DNA of 64,000 nt. Source: an uncultured Rhodopila sp. (GTDB lineage Bacteria > Pseudomonadota > Alphaproteobacteria > Acetobacterales > Acetobacteraceae). The notes beneath the pieces are model-generated. The model saw only the letters and a program-made list of their open reading frames with translations, was not told where the DNA came from and ran no database searches. Shown piece by piece: positions 45,520 through 54,802 of this stretch. The number at the start of each line of letters is the position of its first letter. Within the stretch, counting starts at the first letter, position 1. The stretch covers positions 62,001-126,000 of the forward strand of contig NZ_CAJATU010000199.1 in assembly GCF_903944925.1 (NCBI RefSeq), written 5' to 3'. The translations under genes and the position numbers were made by a program.

Positions 45520-45735
45520 TTAATTGCGCCGGCTCGACATGGCATCCAGAGATGCCCGCATCTCCTCAGGGTCGCGCATGCCTTTGGTCGTGCCGGAAAG
45601 CGGGTCGTTCAACCCGCCGATTCCCTCCGTGTTTCCGCCGGTTTCCTGATGCCGTTTGGTTGACGCACGGTTCCATAATAGAAAAGCAATAACGCAGGCA
45701 AAGGTAACAAGAGCAAGTGCAAATATCGGGTCCAT
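45520..45735 (-). CDS. Small single-pass membrane protein (71 aa)
   Basis: A 71-aa product with one N-terminal transmembrane helix (IFALALVTFACVIAFLLW) and a hydrophilic tail containing GGNTEGIGGLNDPLSGTTKG and ending MRASLDAMSSRRN. The topology suggests N-out, tail in the cytoplasm. A strong GGAGGA site precedes the ATG. No family is recognised. It converges with cbpM, 43 bp between stops. Confidence 0.65.
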   Translation of the reverse strand: MDPIFALALVTFACVIAFLLWNRASTKRHQETGGNTEGIGGLNDPLSGTTKGMRDPEEMRASLDAMSSRRN

Positions 45736-46226
45736 GATTCCTCCGAATCGTTACGCCGAATACAGCGCGTGACGCCGCTGGTAAGTTGCATCCTGAAGAT
45801 TTTGCTCTTGCCTAGTTGATTCGCATGCGCCGGGTCGGCACGAATGTATCGCTGACAACGCATAGGCTGTTGCAGGACCGTGTTTTGAAAAATCCGCAAA
45901 TACCGGCGCGGCAAACGGGCTGCTGCGCTGCTGAGGCTCGACACGCGGCCTGGTCGTCCCCCGGGCGCAGCAACATCTGATCGCCGCGATTGATGATGCG
46001 GCGGCTCGAATCGAGCGCAATCCCGCCACCGCCGGCTGCGACCGTGTCCGGGCCTCGCCCGGCTCGTATACCCCGGGGAGCGCCGGCCGAACCGTATCGG
46101 CAGTTACGTAATCGCGATAAAACCGCATATCTCACCATATCGATTCACATCGCTGATTCATTACAGCTAAAATCAAATCCGGCGTAGCGTCCGCCTGAGC
46201 TATATCGGCTGAGTCGGAGCGGCACA
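45736..46226. other. 491-bp intergenic region upstream of the giant Hint protein
   Basis: No convincing gene. The part near 46080-46200 is AT-richer (ataaaaccgcatatctcacc) and probably contains the promoter of the 5.5-kb gene that starts at 46227. A minus-strand open frame of about 125 codons spans 45751-46128 but is Arg/Ala-rich with no family pattern. I see no hairpin repeat of the 26.5/37.8-kb type here. Confidence 0.5.
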
Positions 46227-49200
46227 GTGGCGAACAAAACGTATACATGGTTCGGCGGTTCCGGCCTCGCCGGTGATTCTTCGAACTGGACCCCGAACGG
46301 TCCACCCGGCCCCGGCGACACCGCCATCGTCAACGCCGGCACCGTCCTGCTCTCGGAGGGGCAGCTCAACTCGAACACGCTGTTGCTCAACGCCGCCACA
46401 TTCGATCTGACCAACTTCACCGGGACAGTCGCCAATTCGTCGTTCGACGGCAGCAGCACCCTCGTCGCCGGCGCGGCCGAGTTCGCGGTTGCCGGCGGAT
46501 TTCTGAACAACGGCACGATCGAGACCTCCGGCACCGCCGGCAACACGACCACCATCGCCATCGACGCAACCACGGTCGCTGGCGCCATCGTCCCCGGCAT
46601 CTTCATCAACCAGGGCGAAATCGACGTCACGGCGGGCGACACCCTGGTCATCGCCATTGGCGCCACCTCGGAACTGCTCAATCCCAGCGTGATCCAGGTG
46701 GATGGCGGCTATCTGGACATCATGGCAAGCAGCAGTTCCAGCGCGGGCGGTTACGCCCCCGTCGCGGGCGTCATCGTCCTCACCGGCGGCGGCACGGTGG
46801 AGACCAACGCGAGCTACGGGACAAGCGTCGCCGGCGTCATACCGTATTACGCGTTCGGAGATTCCACCGCGGGCAATACCGTCAAGGTCGACAAGCTTGA
46901 CGCCTTCAGCGGGCGGTTCCTGGCGTTCGGGGCCAACGACACGATCGACCTCGGCGCTTCCCTGTCCGTCGGGTCGCTGGTTTACAATAGCCAAAGCGGA
47001 CTGCTCTATCTGGAGAACGGGGGCAGCATCGTCGATACGCTGCTGTTCGCGTCCGGCGACTTCAGCGCGGGCACGTTTGCCCTGACGGGATTAATCGGTG
47101 CCGGCAGCACGGCGACCGCCGGCAGCTTCGGACTGACCCTCGGCGCCGACGGCGACACCGAACTGGTCACCTCGGTCCGGAACAACGTCTATGACAACGG
47201 CGGCGGGACCTGGCAAACCAGCGGCGACTGGTCCAATGGCACGCCCGGGACCCTGGACACAACGCTGATCGGCCTCGGCAGCTCTGGACCGTTCACGCTG
47301 ACGACCGGGAGCACGCCGGTATCAACCGGCGCGCTCGCGCTGGTCAGCAACGACGCATTGCTGCAGATCACCAGTCCGACGACGATTGGCCCCTACACCA
47401 TTCTGCAGTTCGACGGCACGCTGGAGGTCACCAACGGGCAGACGCTGACCGCGACAAGCCTGCGCGCGCTAGGCGGCACCGTCACGGTCGATCCTGACGC
47501 CGTGCTGAAACTGACCGGTCACCATAACTTCGGCAGCGGACCATCAAGCTACGTGGCATCGGTGAACGGCACGCTGGCGGTCGCCAATACCAACACTCTG
47601 GGCGTGGCGGAGTCGGGAGGCACCCTGCTTGTCACCGGCGGCACGATCGCCGCCGGCGGGTCGCTGAACGCAGCTTCAGGCACCTACGCCGGGGGCGGGT
47701 CCTTCACCATCGGCGAGGACGGCGCCGGCACCCCCGCGCAGGTGGTGGTGACCGGCACCGCCGGAACGCCGGCGGTCGTCACCGATACCTATTCAGTGCT
47801 GTCGTCGGACCTCACCTCCTCCGGCGACCTGACCCTGAACGGGGCCGTGTCGTGGACCGATGCCGGCGACACCGGCGACAGCACGGCGCGCGGCTACATG
47901 CTCGTTGGCAACAACAACCTCGCCGGCAATCTGCCTGGCGGCACGGCGCCGGCGCCGTCCGGCGAGGCCACGCTTCTGGTCGAGAATGGGGCATCGCTCA
48001 CCGAGACCAATTATGCCGACATCGGCTATACGGTGGACAGCGCCGGCAGCGCGACCATCGAATCCGGCGGTATCTGGACCATTGGCTCCAACGGCCTGGG
48101 CATCGGGTATGCCGGGTCCGGCACGCTGGAAGTCCTGAGCGGCGGAACGGTCAAGGTCGGCGGCAGCGGCTTCTCCGCCGGGCATTTGTTCGGCGCCGAC
48201 GGCACCCTACTGGTCGGCGGCGCGGGCGCCTTGCTGACAACCACGGGTGGTTTCGCGGATGGCAAAGCCGGTCAGGGATTCACGCAGGTCCTGAACGGCG
48301 GCACCATCGCGATGACCGGCACGAGCGGTATCAGCGTCGGTCAGTCCGCCGGCAGCAGCGGGACACTGGTCGTCGGCGCTACTGTCGCGTTGGCCAGCGC
48401 CTTCCTGACACTCGGAACGGCGGCTTCAGGTCTTACCGTCGGCGGGTCGGGCGCCGGGACGCTGGCAGTGCTGTCGGACGGCACGCTCAGCATGAACGGC
48501 ACGGGGGGAATCTCCGTCGGTCAGAGTTCATTTGGCGGTGTGGTGACGGTGTCCGGCCCCGGCGCGTTCCTGAAAGACGGCAGCCTCTCATCCGGCATCG
48601 GCATCGGCGTCGCGGGCCCCGGCGAACTTGACATCGTCAACGCTGGCACCGTGTCGGTAGCCGGTCGAGGCGTCAGCGCCGGCAAGAGCCTCGGCGCAAC
48701 CGGCACGATCTCCGTCACCGGCGGCGCGCTGATCGTCACCAACCCAACGAGCGGCCTCTACATTGGGCAGACTGGCGACGGGACGCTCGCCATCGGCGCC
48801 GGCGGAATCGTCTCCGCCGCCGCCGGCGTCAATGTCGCATCGTCCGGCGGAACCGGCACGGTGACGGTCAACGGCGGCACCCTGCTCGCCACGGCCGCGC
48901 CAATAATCCTTGGCTCGAACGGACAAGGCAGCCTGGCGGTCACCGGTGGCGGCCGGGTCTCGGCTGACGGACTGACCATCGGTGGCGGCAGCGGGGGAGG
49001 CGGCACGGCAACGGTCGTCAACGGCACGGTCAGTGTAGCCGGCCTCAATCATCCGTTCTTTGTCGGTTACACCAACGCCAGCGGCTTTCTGTCCATCGGC
49101 TCCGGCGGCACGGTCGTCACCGGCACGTTGCTCGACATCAACGCCACCGGCACGGGGCAGGCCGATGTCCGGGTGGACAGCGGCACGCTCATTGGCACCA

Positions 49201-51755
49201 GTTCCTTCTATAACGGCCTGATCGTCGGTGATACCGGCAGCGGTTCGCTCGACATCAGAGACCTCGGCATCGTCAACACCGGTTCCAGCGAGGTGTCCGT
49301 CGGCAACCAGGCCGGCGGCAACGGCACATTGACGGTCGAGTACGGCGGCAGGCTCGAGGCAGGCGGCCTCAGCATAGCCACCCCGGGCAGTGGCAGCGCG
49401 ACCGGCATCGTCGTGATCGGCACCGGCGGCGTCGCGATTCTGAATGGCGCCACGTCCTTCAACGGCATCGGCGGCCAGGGCGGCGGATCGGGCACGCTGA
49501 TCGTCGATGCCGGCACGCTCAGTGCCGGTAATTTCAACATCGGCGGAACGAACACGTCGGGCGAGCTGCTGGTGACCGACGGCGGCCAGCTTCGCACCGG
49601 GAGCGCACCCGGCGGATACGGATCGTATATCGGCCCGAGCGGCACCGGCACCGCTTCGGTTACCGTCAGCAACACCGGCACCTGGACCGCAGCCAACGGC
49701 ATTGTCCTCGCCAACGGTTCGCTGGACATCAGCAGTGGCGGTCTCGTCAATACCGGCACATCCGACGTATCGGTTGGCGCACCGGGCGGCACCGCAACCC
49801 TGACGGTGGAAAACGGCGGCACCCTGAGCGCCGCCGGCCTCATGATCGCGACTTCGCCCACCAGCGGCGCGATCGGCCTTGTGGAGATCGGTCCCGCCGG
49901 CCTGGTCATCTTGAACGGCGGCACGACGCAGTCGTCCCAGATCGGGTTCGGTAGCGGCAACAGCGGCACGCTGATTGTCAATGGCGGAACGCTGTCGGAA
50001 ACCGGATCGTTCTTCGGCATCGACGGGACGGCCGCCAGCAGCACGGTGCTGGTCGAGAATGGCGGCACCGTCAACACGACGTTCCTGAACTCCGGTCCTG
50101 TCGTCGATATCAACGCCACAGACGGCGGAACGGCCAGCGTCACCGTGACCGGAGCGGACTCCGTCTGGAACTCCACCGGGAACCAGTTCGTCGTCGGCGA
50201 CAGCGGTGGCGGCAACCTGACGATCAGCGACGGCGGTGTCGTAAATGCCGGTACATCAGTGATCGATATCGGCAACCAGCTTGGGGGCAACGGGACCGTT
50301 GTCGTCGGCGGCAGCGGCGCGACGCTCCTCGGCAGCCAAATATCGATGCTCTATTCCGGCACCCTGGCGGTCGATGCCGGAGGCACGGTCGACATCGGCA
50401 CTGCGTCGTTCGGCAACGCCGAGGTCATGGTCGATGGGGGCTTGCTTCATGTCGGCGCCCTGTTCGGCGCCGGCGACCTTAAGATCCAAGGCAATGGAAC
50501 AGTCTCCGCATTCGGCGCAATCAGCCAAGAAACGATCGCGTTTGTCGGCACCGGCCTACTGCAGGTCGGCAGCGCGCAAAATTTCCTTGCCGGTATTGCG
50601 GGGTTCGCGAGCGGCGACACAATCGACCTGACGTCGCTGGGCTATGTCCCCGGGGCGACCGCGGAGATTGCCGGCGGCGTGCTGTCGGTGACCAGCGGCG
50701 GGACGACCGACACGCTATCCGTATCCGGCATTGCCGACGGCGCGGCTTTTACCACGTCACGGGACGCCGCCGGCACCGGCACCGACATCGGCCTGCTTTG
50801 TTTCTGCGCCGGCACCCACATCGCGACCCCGGCAGGCTCGGTCCCGGTGGAAAAACTCCGCATCGGCGACCTTGTGCGCACCTTCAGCGGACGGTCACGG
50901 CCCATCGGCTGGATCGGCGTCGGGCGTGTGCTGGCAACGCGCGGCAGGCGAAACGCTGCAACGCCGATCATCGTGCGCAAGGGGGCGCTGGCGGATAACG
51001 TGCCGTATCGGGACCTGCATGTGACCAAGGGGCACTCGATCTGCCTGGACGGCGTGCTGATCCCGGCCGAGTATCTGGTCAACCACCGCTCGATCGTCTG
51101 GGACGACCGGGCGCAGGAGGTTTCGCTCTATCATATCGAGCTTGAAACGCACGACGTGCTGCTCGCCGATGGCGCGCCGGCCGAGAGCTATCGCGACGAT
51201 GGCAACCGCTGGCTGTTCCGGAACGCCAACTCCGGCTGGGACCAGCCGCCCAAGCCGCCATGCCTGCCCGTGCTGACCGGAGGGCCGATGGTCGATGCGA
51301 TCTGGCAGCGTCTGCTCGATCGCGCCGGGCCGCGTCCCGGCCTGCCGCTGACGGATGATCCGGAGCTGCATCTGCTGGTCGATGGCGAGGTTCTGCGCGC
51401 GGTGTCGAACACGGGCCACGCGGCGATCTTCCGGCTGCAGGCGCACCCGAAGCAGGTGCGGATCGTTTCTAACGCGTCGATTCCGTGCGAGTTGGGCCTG
51501 GCACGGGATTCACGTGTTCTGGGCGTTGCGCTGACGAAGATCGCGATCCGTCAGGAAACCCGGTTTACCATTGTGGCGGCGAAGGATGGCCGGCTGGCCG
51601 AAGGGTTCCATGCGCTGGAGCCGGACAGCGGCCTTCGCTGGACCAATGGCGATGCGGTCTTGCCGACGGAACTGTTCGACGGTTTCGAGGGGCCGATGGA
51701 GGTGGTGCTGCATATCGGCTGCACGACGCGGTACCCGCTGCTCAGCGCGGCGTAG
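46227..51755 (+). CDS. Giant repetitive surface-type protein with C-terminal Hint domain
   Basis: An 1842-aa protein. Residues 1-1500 are Gly/Thr/Val/Ser-rich beta-strand repeats (GTLTVENGGTLSAAGL and hundreds of variants of a GTL-V-GGTV pattern), as in beta-helical autotransporter-like passengers. I see no cysteine before residue 1525. Then comes a Hint (Hedgehog/intein) domain beginning LLCFCAGTHIATPAGSVPVE with Cys 1525 and 1527, and containing VTKGHSICLDGVLIPAEYLV with a His. About 180 C-terminal residues follow (VVLHIGCTTRYPLLSAA at the end). There is no Sec signal peptide: it begins MANKTYTWFGGSGLAGDSS. The GTG start has GGAG at 46215-46218. It lacks a beta-barrel translocator, so export is unexplained. 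Hint_2-type domains are common at the ends of such proteins; self-cleavage is likely but unproven. Confidence 0.85.
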   Translation: MANKTYTWFGGSGLAGDSSNWTPNGPPGPGDTAIVNAGTVLLSEGQLNSNTLLLNAATFDLTNFTGTVANSSFDGSSTLVAGAAEFAVAGGFLNNGTIETSGTAGNTTTIAIDATTVAGAIVPGIFINQGEIDVTAGDTLVIAIGATSELLNPSVIQVDGGYLDIMASSSSSAGGYAPVAGVIVLTGGGTVETNASYGTSVAGVIPYYAFGDSTAGNTVKVDKLDAFSGRFLAFGANDTIDLGASLSVGSLVYNSQSGLLYLENGGSIVDTLLFASGDFSAGTFALTGLIGAGSTATAGSFGLTLGADGDTELVTSVRNNVYDNGGGTWQTSGDWSNGTPGTLDTTLIGLGSSGPFTLTTGSTPVSTGALALVSNDALLQITSPTTIGPYTILQFDGTLEVTNGQTLTATSLRALGGTVTVDPDAVLKLTGHHNFGSGPSSYVASVNGTLAVANTNTLGVAESGGTLLVTGGTIAAGGSLNAASGTYAGGGSFTIGEDGAGTPAQVVVTGTAGTPAVVTDTYSVLSSDLTSSGDLTLNGAVSWTDAGDTGDSTARGYMLVGNNNLAGNLPGGTAPAPSGEATLLVENGASLTETNYADIGYTVDSAGSATIESGGIWTIGSNGLGIGYAGSGTLEVLSGGTVKVGGSGFSAGHLFGADGTLLVGGAGALLTTTGGFADGKAGQGFTQVLNGGTIAMTGTSGISVGQSAGSSGTLVVGATVALASAFLTLGTAASGLTVGGSGAGTLAVLSDGTLSMNGTGGISVGQSSFGGVVTVSGPGAFLKDGSLSSGIGIGVAGPGELDIVNAGTVSVAGRGVSAGKSLGATGTISVTGGALIVTNPTSGLYIGQTGDGTLAIGAGGIVSAAAGVNVASSGGTGTVTVNGGTLLATAAPIILGSNGQGSLAVTGGGRVSADGLTIGGGSGGGGTATVVNGTVSVAGLNHPFFVGYTNASGFLSIGSGGTVVTGTLLDINATGTGQADVRVDSGTLIGTSSFYNGLIVGDTGSGSLDIRDLGIVNTGSSEVSVGNQAGGNGTLTVEYGGRLEAGGLSIATPGSGSATGIVVIGTGGVAILNGATSFNGIGGQGGGSGTLIVDAGTLSAGNFNIGGTNTSGELLVTDGGQLRTGSAPGGYGSYIGPSGTGTASVTVSNTGTWTAANGIVLANGSLDISSGGLVNTGTSDVSVGAPGGTATLTVENGGTLSAAGLMIATSPTSGAIGLVEIGPAGLVILNGGTTQSSQIGFGSGNSGTLIVNGGTLSETGSFFGIDGTAASSTVLVENGGTVNTTFLNSGPVVDINATDGGTASVTVTGADSVWNSTGNQFVVGDSGGGNLTISDGGVVNAGTSVIDIGNQLGGNGTVVVGGSGATLLGSQISMLYSGTLAVDAGGTVDIGTASFGNAEVMVDGGLLHVGALFGAGDLKIQGNGTVSAFGAISQETIAFVGTGLLQVGSAQNFLAGIAGFASGDTIDLTSLGYVPGATAEIAGGVLSVTSGGTTDTLSVSGIADGAAFTTSRDAAGTGTDIGLLCFCAGTHIATPAGSVPVEKLRIGDLVRTFSGRSRPIGWIGVGRVLATRGRRNAATPIIVRKGALADNVPYRDLHVTKGHSICLDGVLIPAEYLVNHRSIVWDDRAQEVSLYHIELETHDVLLADGAPAESYRDDGNRWLFRNANSGWDQPPKPPCLPVLTGGPMVDAIWQRLLDRAGPRPGLPLTDDPELHLLVDGEVLRAVSNTGHAAIFRLQAHPKQVRIVSNASIPCELGLARDSRVLGVALTKIAIRQETRFTIVAAKDGRLAEGFHALEPDSGLRWTNGDAVLPTELFDGFEGPMEVVLHIGCTTRYPLLSAA
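49086..50340 (+). repeat. Higher-order internal repeat in the giant Hint protein (about 160 aa units)
   Basis: Three divergent copies of a unit start near residues 954, 1112 and 1273 (DNA about 49086, 49560 and 50043), a period of 474-483 bp. Each has a strand with TASVTV or QADVRV, then GSLDI or GNLTI, VNTG or VNAG, a VSVG or IDIG segment and GTLTV or GTVVV. Copies 1 and 2 align over about 98 residues (1006-1103 against 1164-1262); copy 3 matches the first part. Confidence 0.75.
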
Positions 51756-51791
51756 GAGCGGTTTAGATGGCCCGGGTAGGGAAGCTATCGC

Positions 51792-52154
51792 TCAGGCTGT
51801 CTGGTTTTGCCGGGGACAAGTTGTTTCGGGCACTGCCTCAGCTCGCGCCACGAGACGAACGCCCGTGTGGTGCCCGAGCGCCTTGAGGATGCCGCCGAGA
51901 TTGTCCGCGCGAGGATTGCCGTTGGGACCAAGCATTCACATCGGGCTGGTCTTCGGCAGGCCGGTCGCCGCCGCCAGTGCTTCGAAACCCAACGTGGCGT
52001 TCACGACATCGCGTATCTGGCCAAGAGCCGTTTCGACGTCCCCGTCGAGGAAGTTCTGCACGGACTCCTCGACCAGCGCCGTGCGGAACGCCGGATCCCT
52101 TTGGGCTCGCTTCACAACGGTGTCGCGAAAGCTACGTGTCAGCGCCATTCTCAT
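51792..52154 (-). pseudogene. HI1420-type antitoxin (Xre-like), interrupted by an in-frame stop
   Basis: The upstream part reads MALTRSFRDTVVKRAQRDPA, then QNFLDGDVETALGQIRDVVN and FEALAAATGLPKTSPM, the start of the addiction-module antidote family. A TGA at 51936-51938 stops it, but the same frame continues with MLGPNGNPRADNLGGILKAL and GHHTGVRLVARAE, the rest of the family domain including the helix-turn-helix. No frameshift is needed; a single CGA-to-TGA change would explain it. Its start overlaps the toxin remnant stop by 4 bp. It would be about 120 aa if read through. Confidence 0.8.
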
Positions 52155-52279
52155 CTTCCTTCGGCTTTAAGATCGGCTCCGGCCGTATGGCCTGCTTCCG
52201 TCCAAAGGGCCTTGGCGAAGGCTATGTCTTCGTCCTGTGTGCGCTTATCCCCGCAGAGAAGGAGCACCAGAAGCTCCAC
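52151..52279 (-). pseudogene. Remnant of a HI1419-type (RelE/HigB-like) toxin gene
   Basis: Only the C-terminal end is recognisable: VELLVLLLCGDKRTQDEDIA followed by FAKALWTEAG. This matches the typical ending of RelE-like toxins paired with HI1420 antidotes (VLLLCGGDKSTQ..DI..AK.YW). The frame upstream (52280-52390) is unrelated and runs into the nagA start region, so the 5' half of the toxin is missing. It stops in an ATGA overlap with the antitoxin. Confidence 0.7.
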
Positions 52280-52380
52280 GCTCCTGCATTCGTCCTTTGA
52301 TTTGGATTTTAGAAGCGCCGGCATAGTCCCCGAAACACCCCGTGCTTGACTCGCCTCCCCTCCGCCGCCAAAGCCCGCCC

Positions 52381-53400
52381 ATGCACTCAACCGGCCTGAT
52401 CGACCTCCAGGTCAACGGCTATGCCGGCGTCGATTTCAACGACACCGCGCTGACCGCCGCCGCGCTCGACCACGCGCTGGAGGCGATGCTCCGCTCCGGC
52501 GTCACCGCCTGCCTGCCGACCCTCATTACCGCGGACGAAGCGACCCTGATCCGGCGCCTCGCCGCATTGGATGAAGCCGTCGCGCAGAGCCGCCTCGGCC
52601 CGCTGATGGCGCCCGGCTTCCACCTGGAGGGTCCGTTCCTCAACCCCGCCCCCGGCTACGCCGGCTGCCATCCCCCCAAGGCGATCATCCCCCCCGACCC
52701 CGCAACGCTCGACCGCCTGACACGCGGGTTGCGCCGCCCGGTTCTGCTGCTGACCCTGGCCCCCGAGCGCCCCGGCGCCCTGCCCCTGATCCGCCACGCC
52801 CGCGCCGCCGGCATCGCCATCGCCATGGGCCACACCGCCGCCGATGCCGCCGCCACTGAACAAGCGGCCCGGGCCGGGGTCACGCTCAGTACCCATCTCG
52901 GCAACGCTTTGCCGCAGCCGCAGCCGAAATTCCTCAACCCGCTGATGGCGCAACTCGCCCGGGACGAGCTGCATGCCAGCTTCATTGCCGACGGCATCCA
53001 CATCCCGCCGCACGCGCTGAAGGCGCTGCTGCGCGCCAAGCAGCCGCAGCGCTGCATCCTGGTCACCGATGCCACCGCCGCAGCGGCGGCACCGCCCGGC
53101 CTGTATCGCTTTGCCGGCATGGCCATCGAGCGCGCCGCGGATGGCTCGGTCCGCGTCCCCGGCACCGCGACGCTGGCCGGTTCGGCGCTGTGCCTGGACC
53201 AGGCGGTGCGCAACGTCACGGCGTGGGGTTTCGCGGACGCAGCGACCGCTCTGGCCATGGCATCGCGGCATGCCGCAGCGGTTCTCGCCCCTGCCCTTGC
53301 CCATCACGGCATCCGCCTGCCGGAGTCCGCGGTCACCTGGACCGGCACACTGCACCCCGATACCGTCAGCCTCGGCGCGCTCGAATTTTCAGCGCGGTAG
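52381..53400 (+). CDS. nagA: N-acetylglucosamine-6-phosphate deacetylase
   Basis: A 339-aa amidohydrolase that deacetylates GlcNAc-6-phosphate in amino-sugar recycling. GLIDLQVNGYAGVDFND is the N-terminal motif, where LQVNG replaces the HxH of other amidohydrolases, as known in many NagA. HLEGPFLNPAPGYAG carries the metal Glu; AMGHTAADAAATEQAARAG and THLGNALPQ carry the His residues, and LVTDATAAAAAPPG the catalytic Asp. ATG 52381 is preferred to a GTG 13 codons upstream. nagB is not adjacent. Confidence 0.92.
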   Translation: MHSTGLIDLQVNGYAGVDFNDTALTAAALDHALEAMLRSGVTACLPTLITADEATLIRRLAALDEAVAQSRLGPLMAPGFHLEGPFLNPAPGYAGCHPPKAIIPPDPATLDRLTRGLRRPVLLLTLAPERPGALPLIRHARAAGIAIAMGHTAADAAATEQAARAGVTLSTHLGNALPQPQPKFLNPLMAQLARDELHASFIADGIHIPPHALKALLRAKQPQRCILVTDATAAAAAPPGLYRFAGMAIERAADGSVRVPGTATLAGSALCLDQAVRNVTAWGFADAATALAMASRHAAAVLAPALAHHGIRLPESAVTWTGTLHPDTVSLGALEFSAR

Positions 53401-53569
53401 CAACCTTTCATTAACCCTTTCGCGCTAGGGTGCCGGCAGCGAAAAACGCGACCGCGTCAGGCTCGGTGGGCAAAACGGCCATTCCCTGGCTTCCTTGCAG
53501 ACGGGAGTCCGCCGTGACCAGCCCAACAATCGCCGGCGTAAGCCGCCCGACCCATCGGGCCGTGGCGCG

Positions 53570-54745
53570 ATGCTGACCATGCTCGCCCCCGCACCGCACC
53601 GCGACAATGCATCGGAACCGGACTGCCGCCTGTGCGGCGCCCCGCTGCACCGCAGCCTGCTCGACCTCGGGACGGTGCCGATGGCACACCGCAGCCTCGC
53701 GGCGGGAGAACCGGACGCGTCGCATCCATTGCGCGTATGGCTGTGCGACCATTGCGGGCTGGCACAAACCGACGTCATCCGTGGTGGCGGGCCGACGGAC
53801 CACGCCTTCGGCGAACCCGCCGGGCGGCCGGAACGATACGTGGAGACGCTGCGCAGCCGCTTCCACCTGAATGCCGACTCGCTGGCGATCGATATCGGCT
53901 GCGCCGAAAGTCCGCTGCTGCGGCCCCTGCAGGCGGCCGGCATCCGGGTCCACCCGGTCGAAGCCGCCTCGTTCAACACCGGGACCGCCATGCAGGTCGC
54001 CGTCCAGCACGGCTGCGCCGACATCGTCCTGGCGCACGGCGTGCTGCCGCGTGCCGCGGACAAGTTCGAGTGCGCCGCCGCCCTGGCCTGCATCCTGCGG
54101 CCGAACGGTGTCCTCAGCCTGCAATTCCCGCATCTGCTGTCACTCATCGGCCGGGTCCAGTTCGACGCCTTCGGCCCGGACATCGGCGCCTATCTGTCGC
54201 TGCCGGTGACCGAGCGCCTGCTGCGCTCCGTCGGCCTGCGGGTGTTCGACGCCGAGCGGATAGCGGATAACGGCGGCTCCCTGCGCCTGCATGTATGCCA
54301 TGCGCACAGCCCGCGCGACGCCCGCCCCGGACTGAAGGCGGTGCGGCTGGCCGAGGCGGACCAGCCGGCACTGGCGGCGGTTTTCAATGACCGGGCCGCG
54401 CTGGCGCGGGATGACATCCGCGGGTTCCTGCGCGCCCGCCGGGAGGCCGGGCGTCGGGTCGCCGCCTACGGCGCAACGGCGCGCGGCGCCATGCTGTTGA
54501 ATGTGTGCGGGATAACGACGGAGGAGATCGCCTATGTCGCCGATGCCGACGCGATGCAGCACAACCGCCTGATGCCCGGCAGCCGCATCCCGATCGTCCG
54601 GCCGGACAGCGTGACGGTGGCCCCGCCCGACGACCTGGTCGTCCTGCCCTGGCCGCACGCCGCAGGCATGGCCCGGCACCTGCCGGCGTTGCGGCAGTCC
54701 GGCGCACAGATCTGGACGCTGCTGCCCCGCATCGGCCGTATCTGA
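53570..54745 (+). CDS. C-methyltransferase-like protein with N-terminal zinc-binding motif
   Basis: A 391-aa protein with the three-part layout of NDP-sugar C-methyltransferases: an N-terminal zinc-binding region (CRLCGAPL, then WLCDHCGLAQ), a SAM-binding Rossmann domain (LAIDIGCAESPLLRPLQAAG with VEAASFNTG), and a C-terminal domain with VAAYGATARGAMLLNVCGIT and VLPWPHAAGMARHLPALR. Family members methylate deoxysugars or related compounds. ATG 53570 (MLTMLAPAPHRD) is chosen for position. No sugar pathway genes are adjacent, so the substrate is open. Confidence 0.82.
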   Translation: MLTMLAPAPHRDNASEPDCRLCGAPLHRSLLDLGTVPMAHRSLAAGEPDASHPLRVWLCDHCGLAQTDVIRGGGPTDHAFGEPAGRPERYVETLRSRFHLNADSLAIDIGCAESPLLRPLQAAGIRVHPVEAASFNTGTAMQVAVQHGCADIVLAHGVLPRAADKFECAAALACILRPNGVLSLQFPHLLSLIGRVQFDAFGPDIGAYLSLPVTERLLRSVGLRVFDAERIADNGGSLRLHVCHAHSPRDARPGLKAVRLAEADQPALAAVFNDRAALARDDIRGFLRARREAGRRVAAYGATARGAMLLNVCGITTEEIAYVADADAMQHNRLMPGSRIPIVRPDSVTVAPPDDLVVLPWPHAAGMARHLPALRQSGAQIWTLLPRIGRI

Positions 54746-54802
54746 CCTGGATCGCGGGCGGCGACTCTGGCACGCTGGACTTCGGTAGCAGGGGAAACCG
54801 GC

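Noticed and set aside
45751-46138. Minus-strand frames of 108-125 codons upstream of the Hint gene
   Set aside because: Arg/Ala/Ser-rich, with two overlapping frames equally open and no ribosome site; more likely promoter region and GC artefact.
48588-50290. Long minus-strand open frames opposite the giant Hint protein
   Set aside because: They are Pro/Thr/Val-rich mirror images of the repeat codons, with no start context or family pattern.
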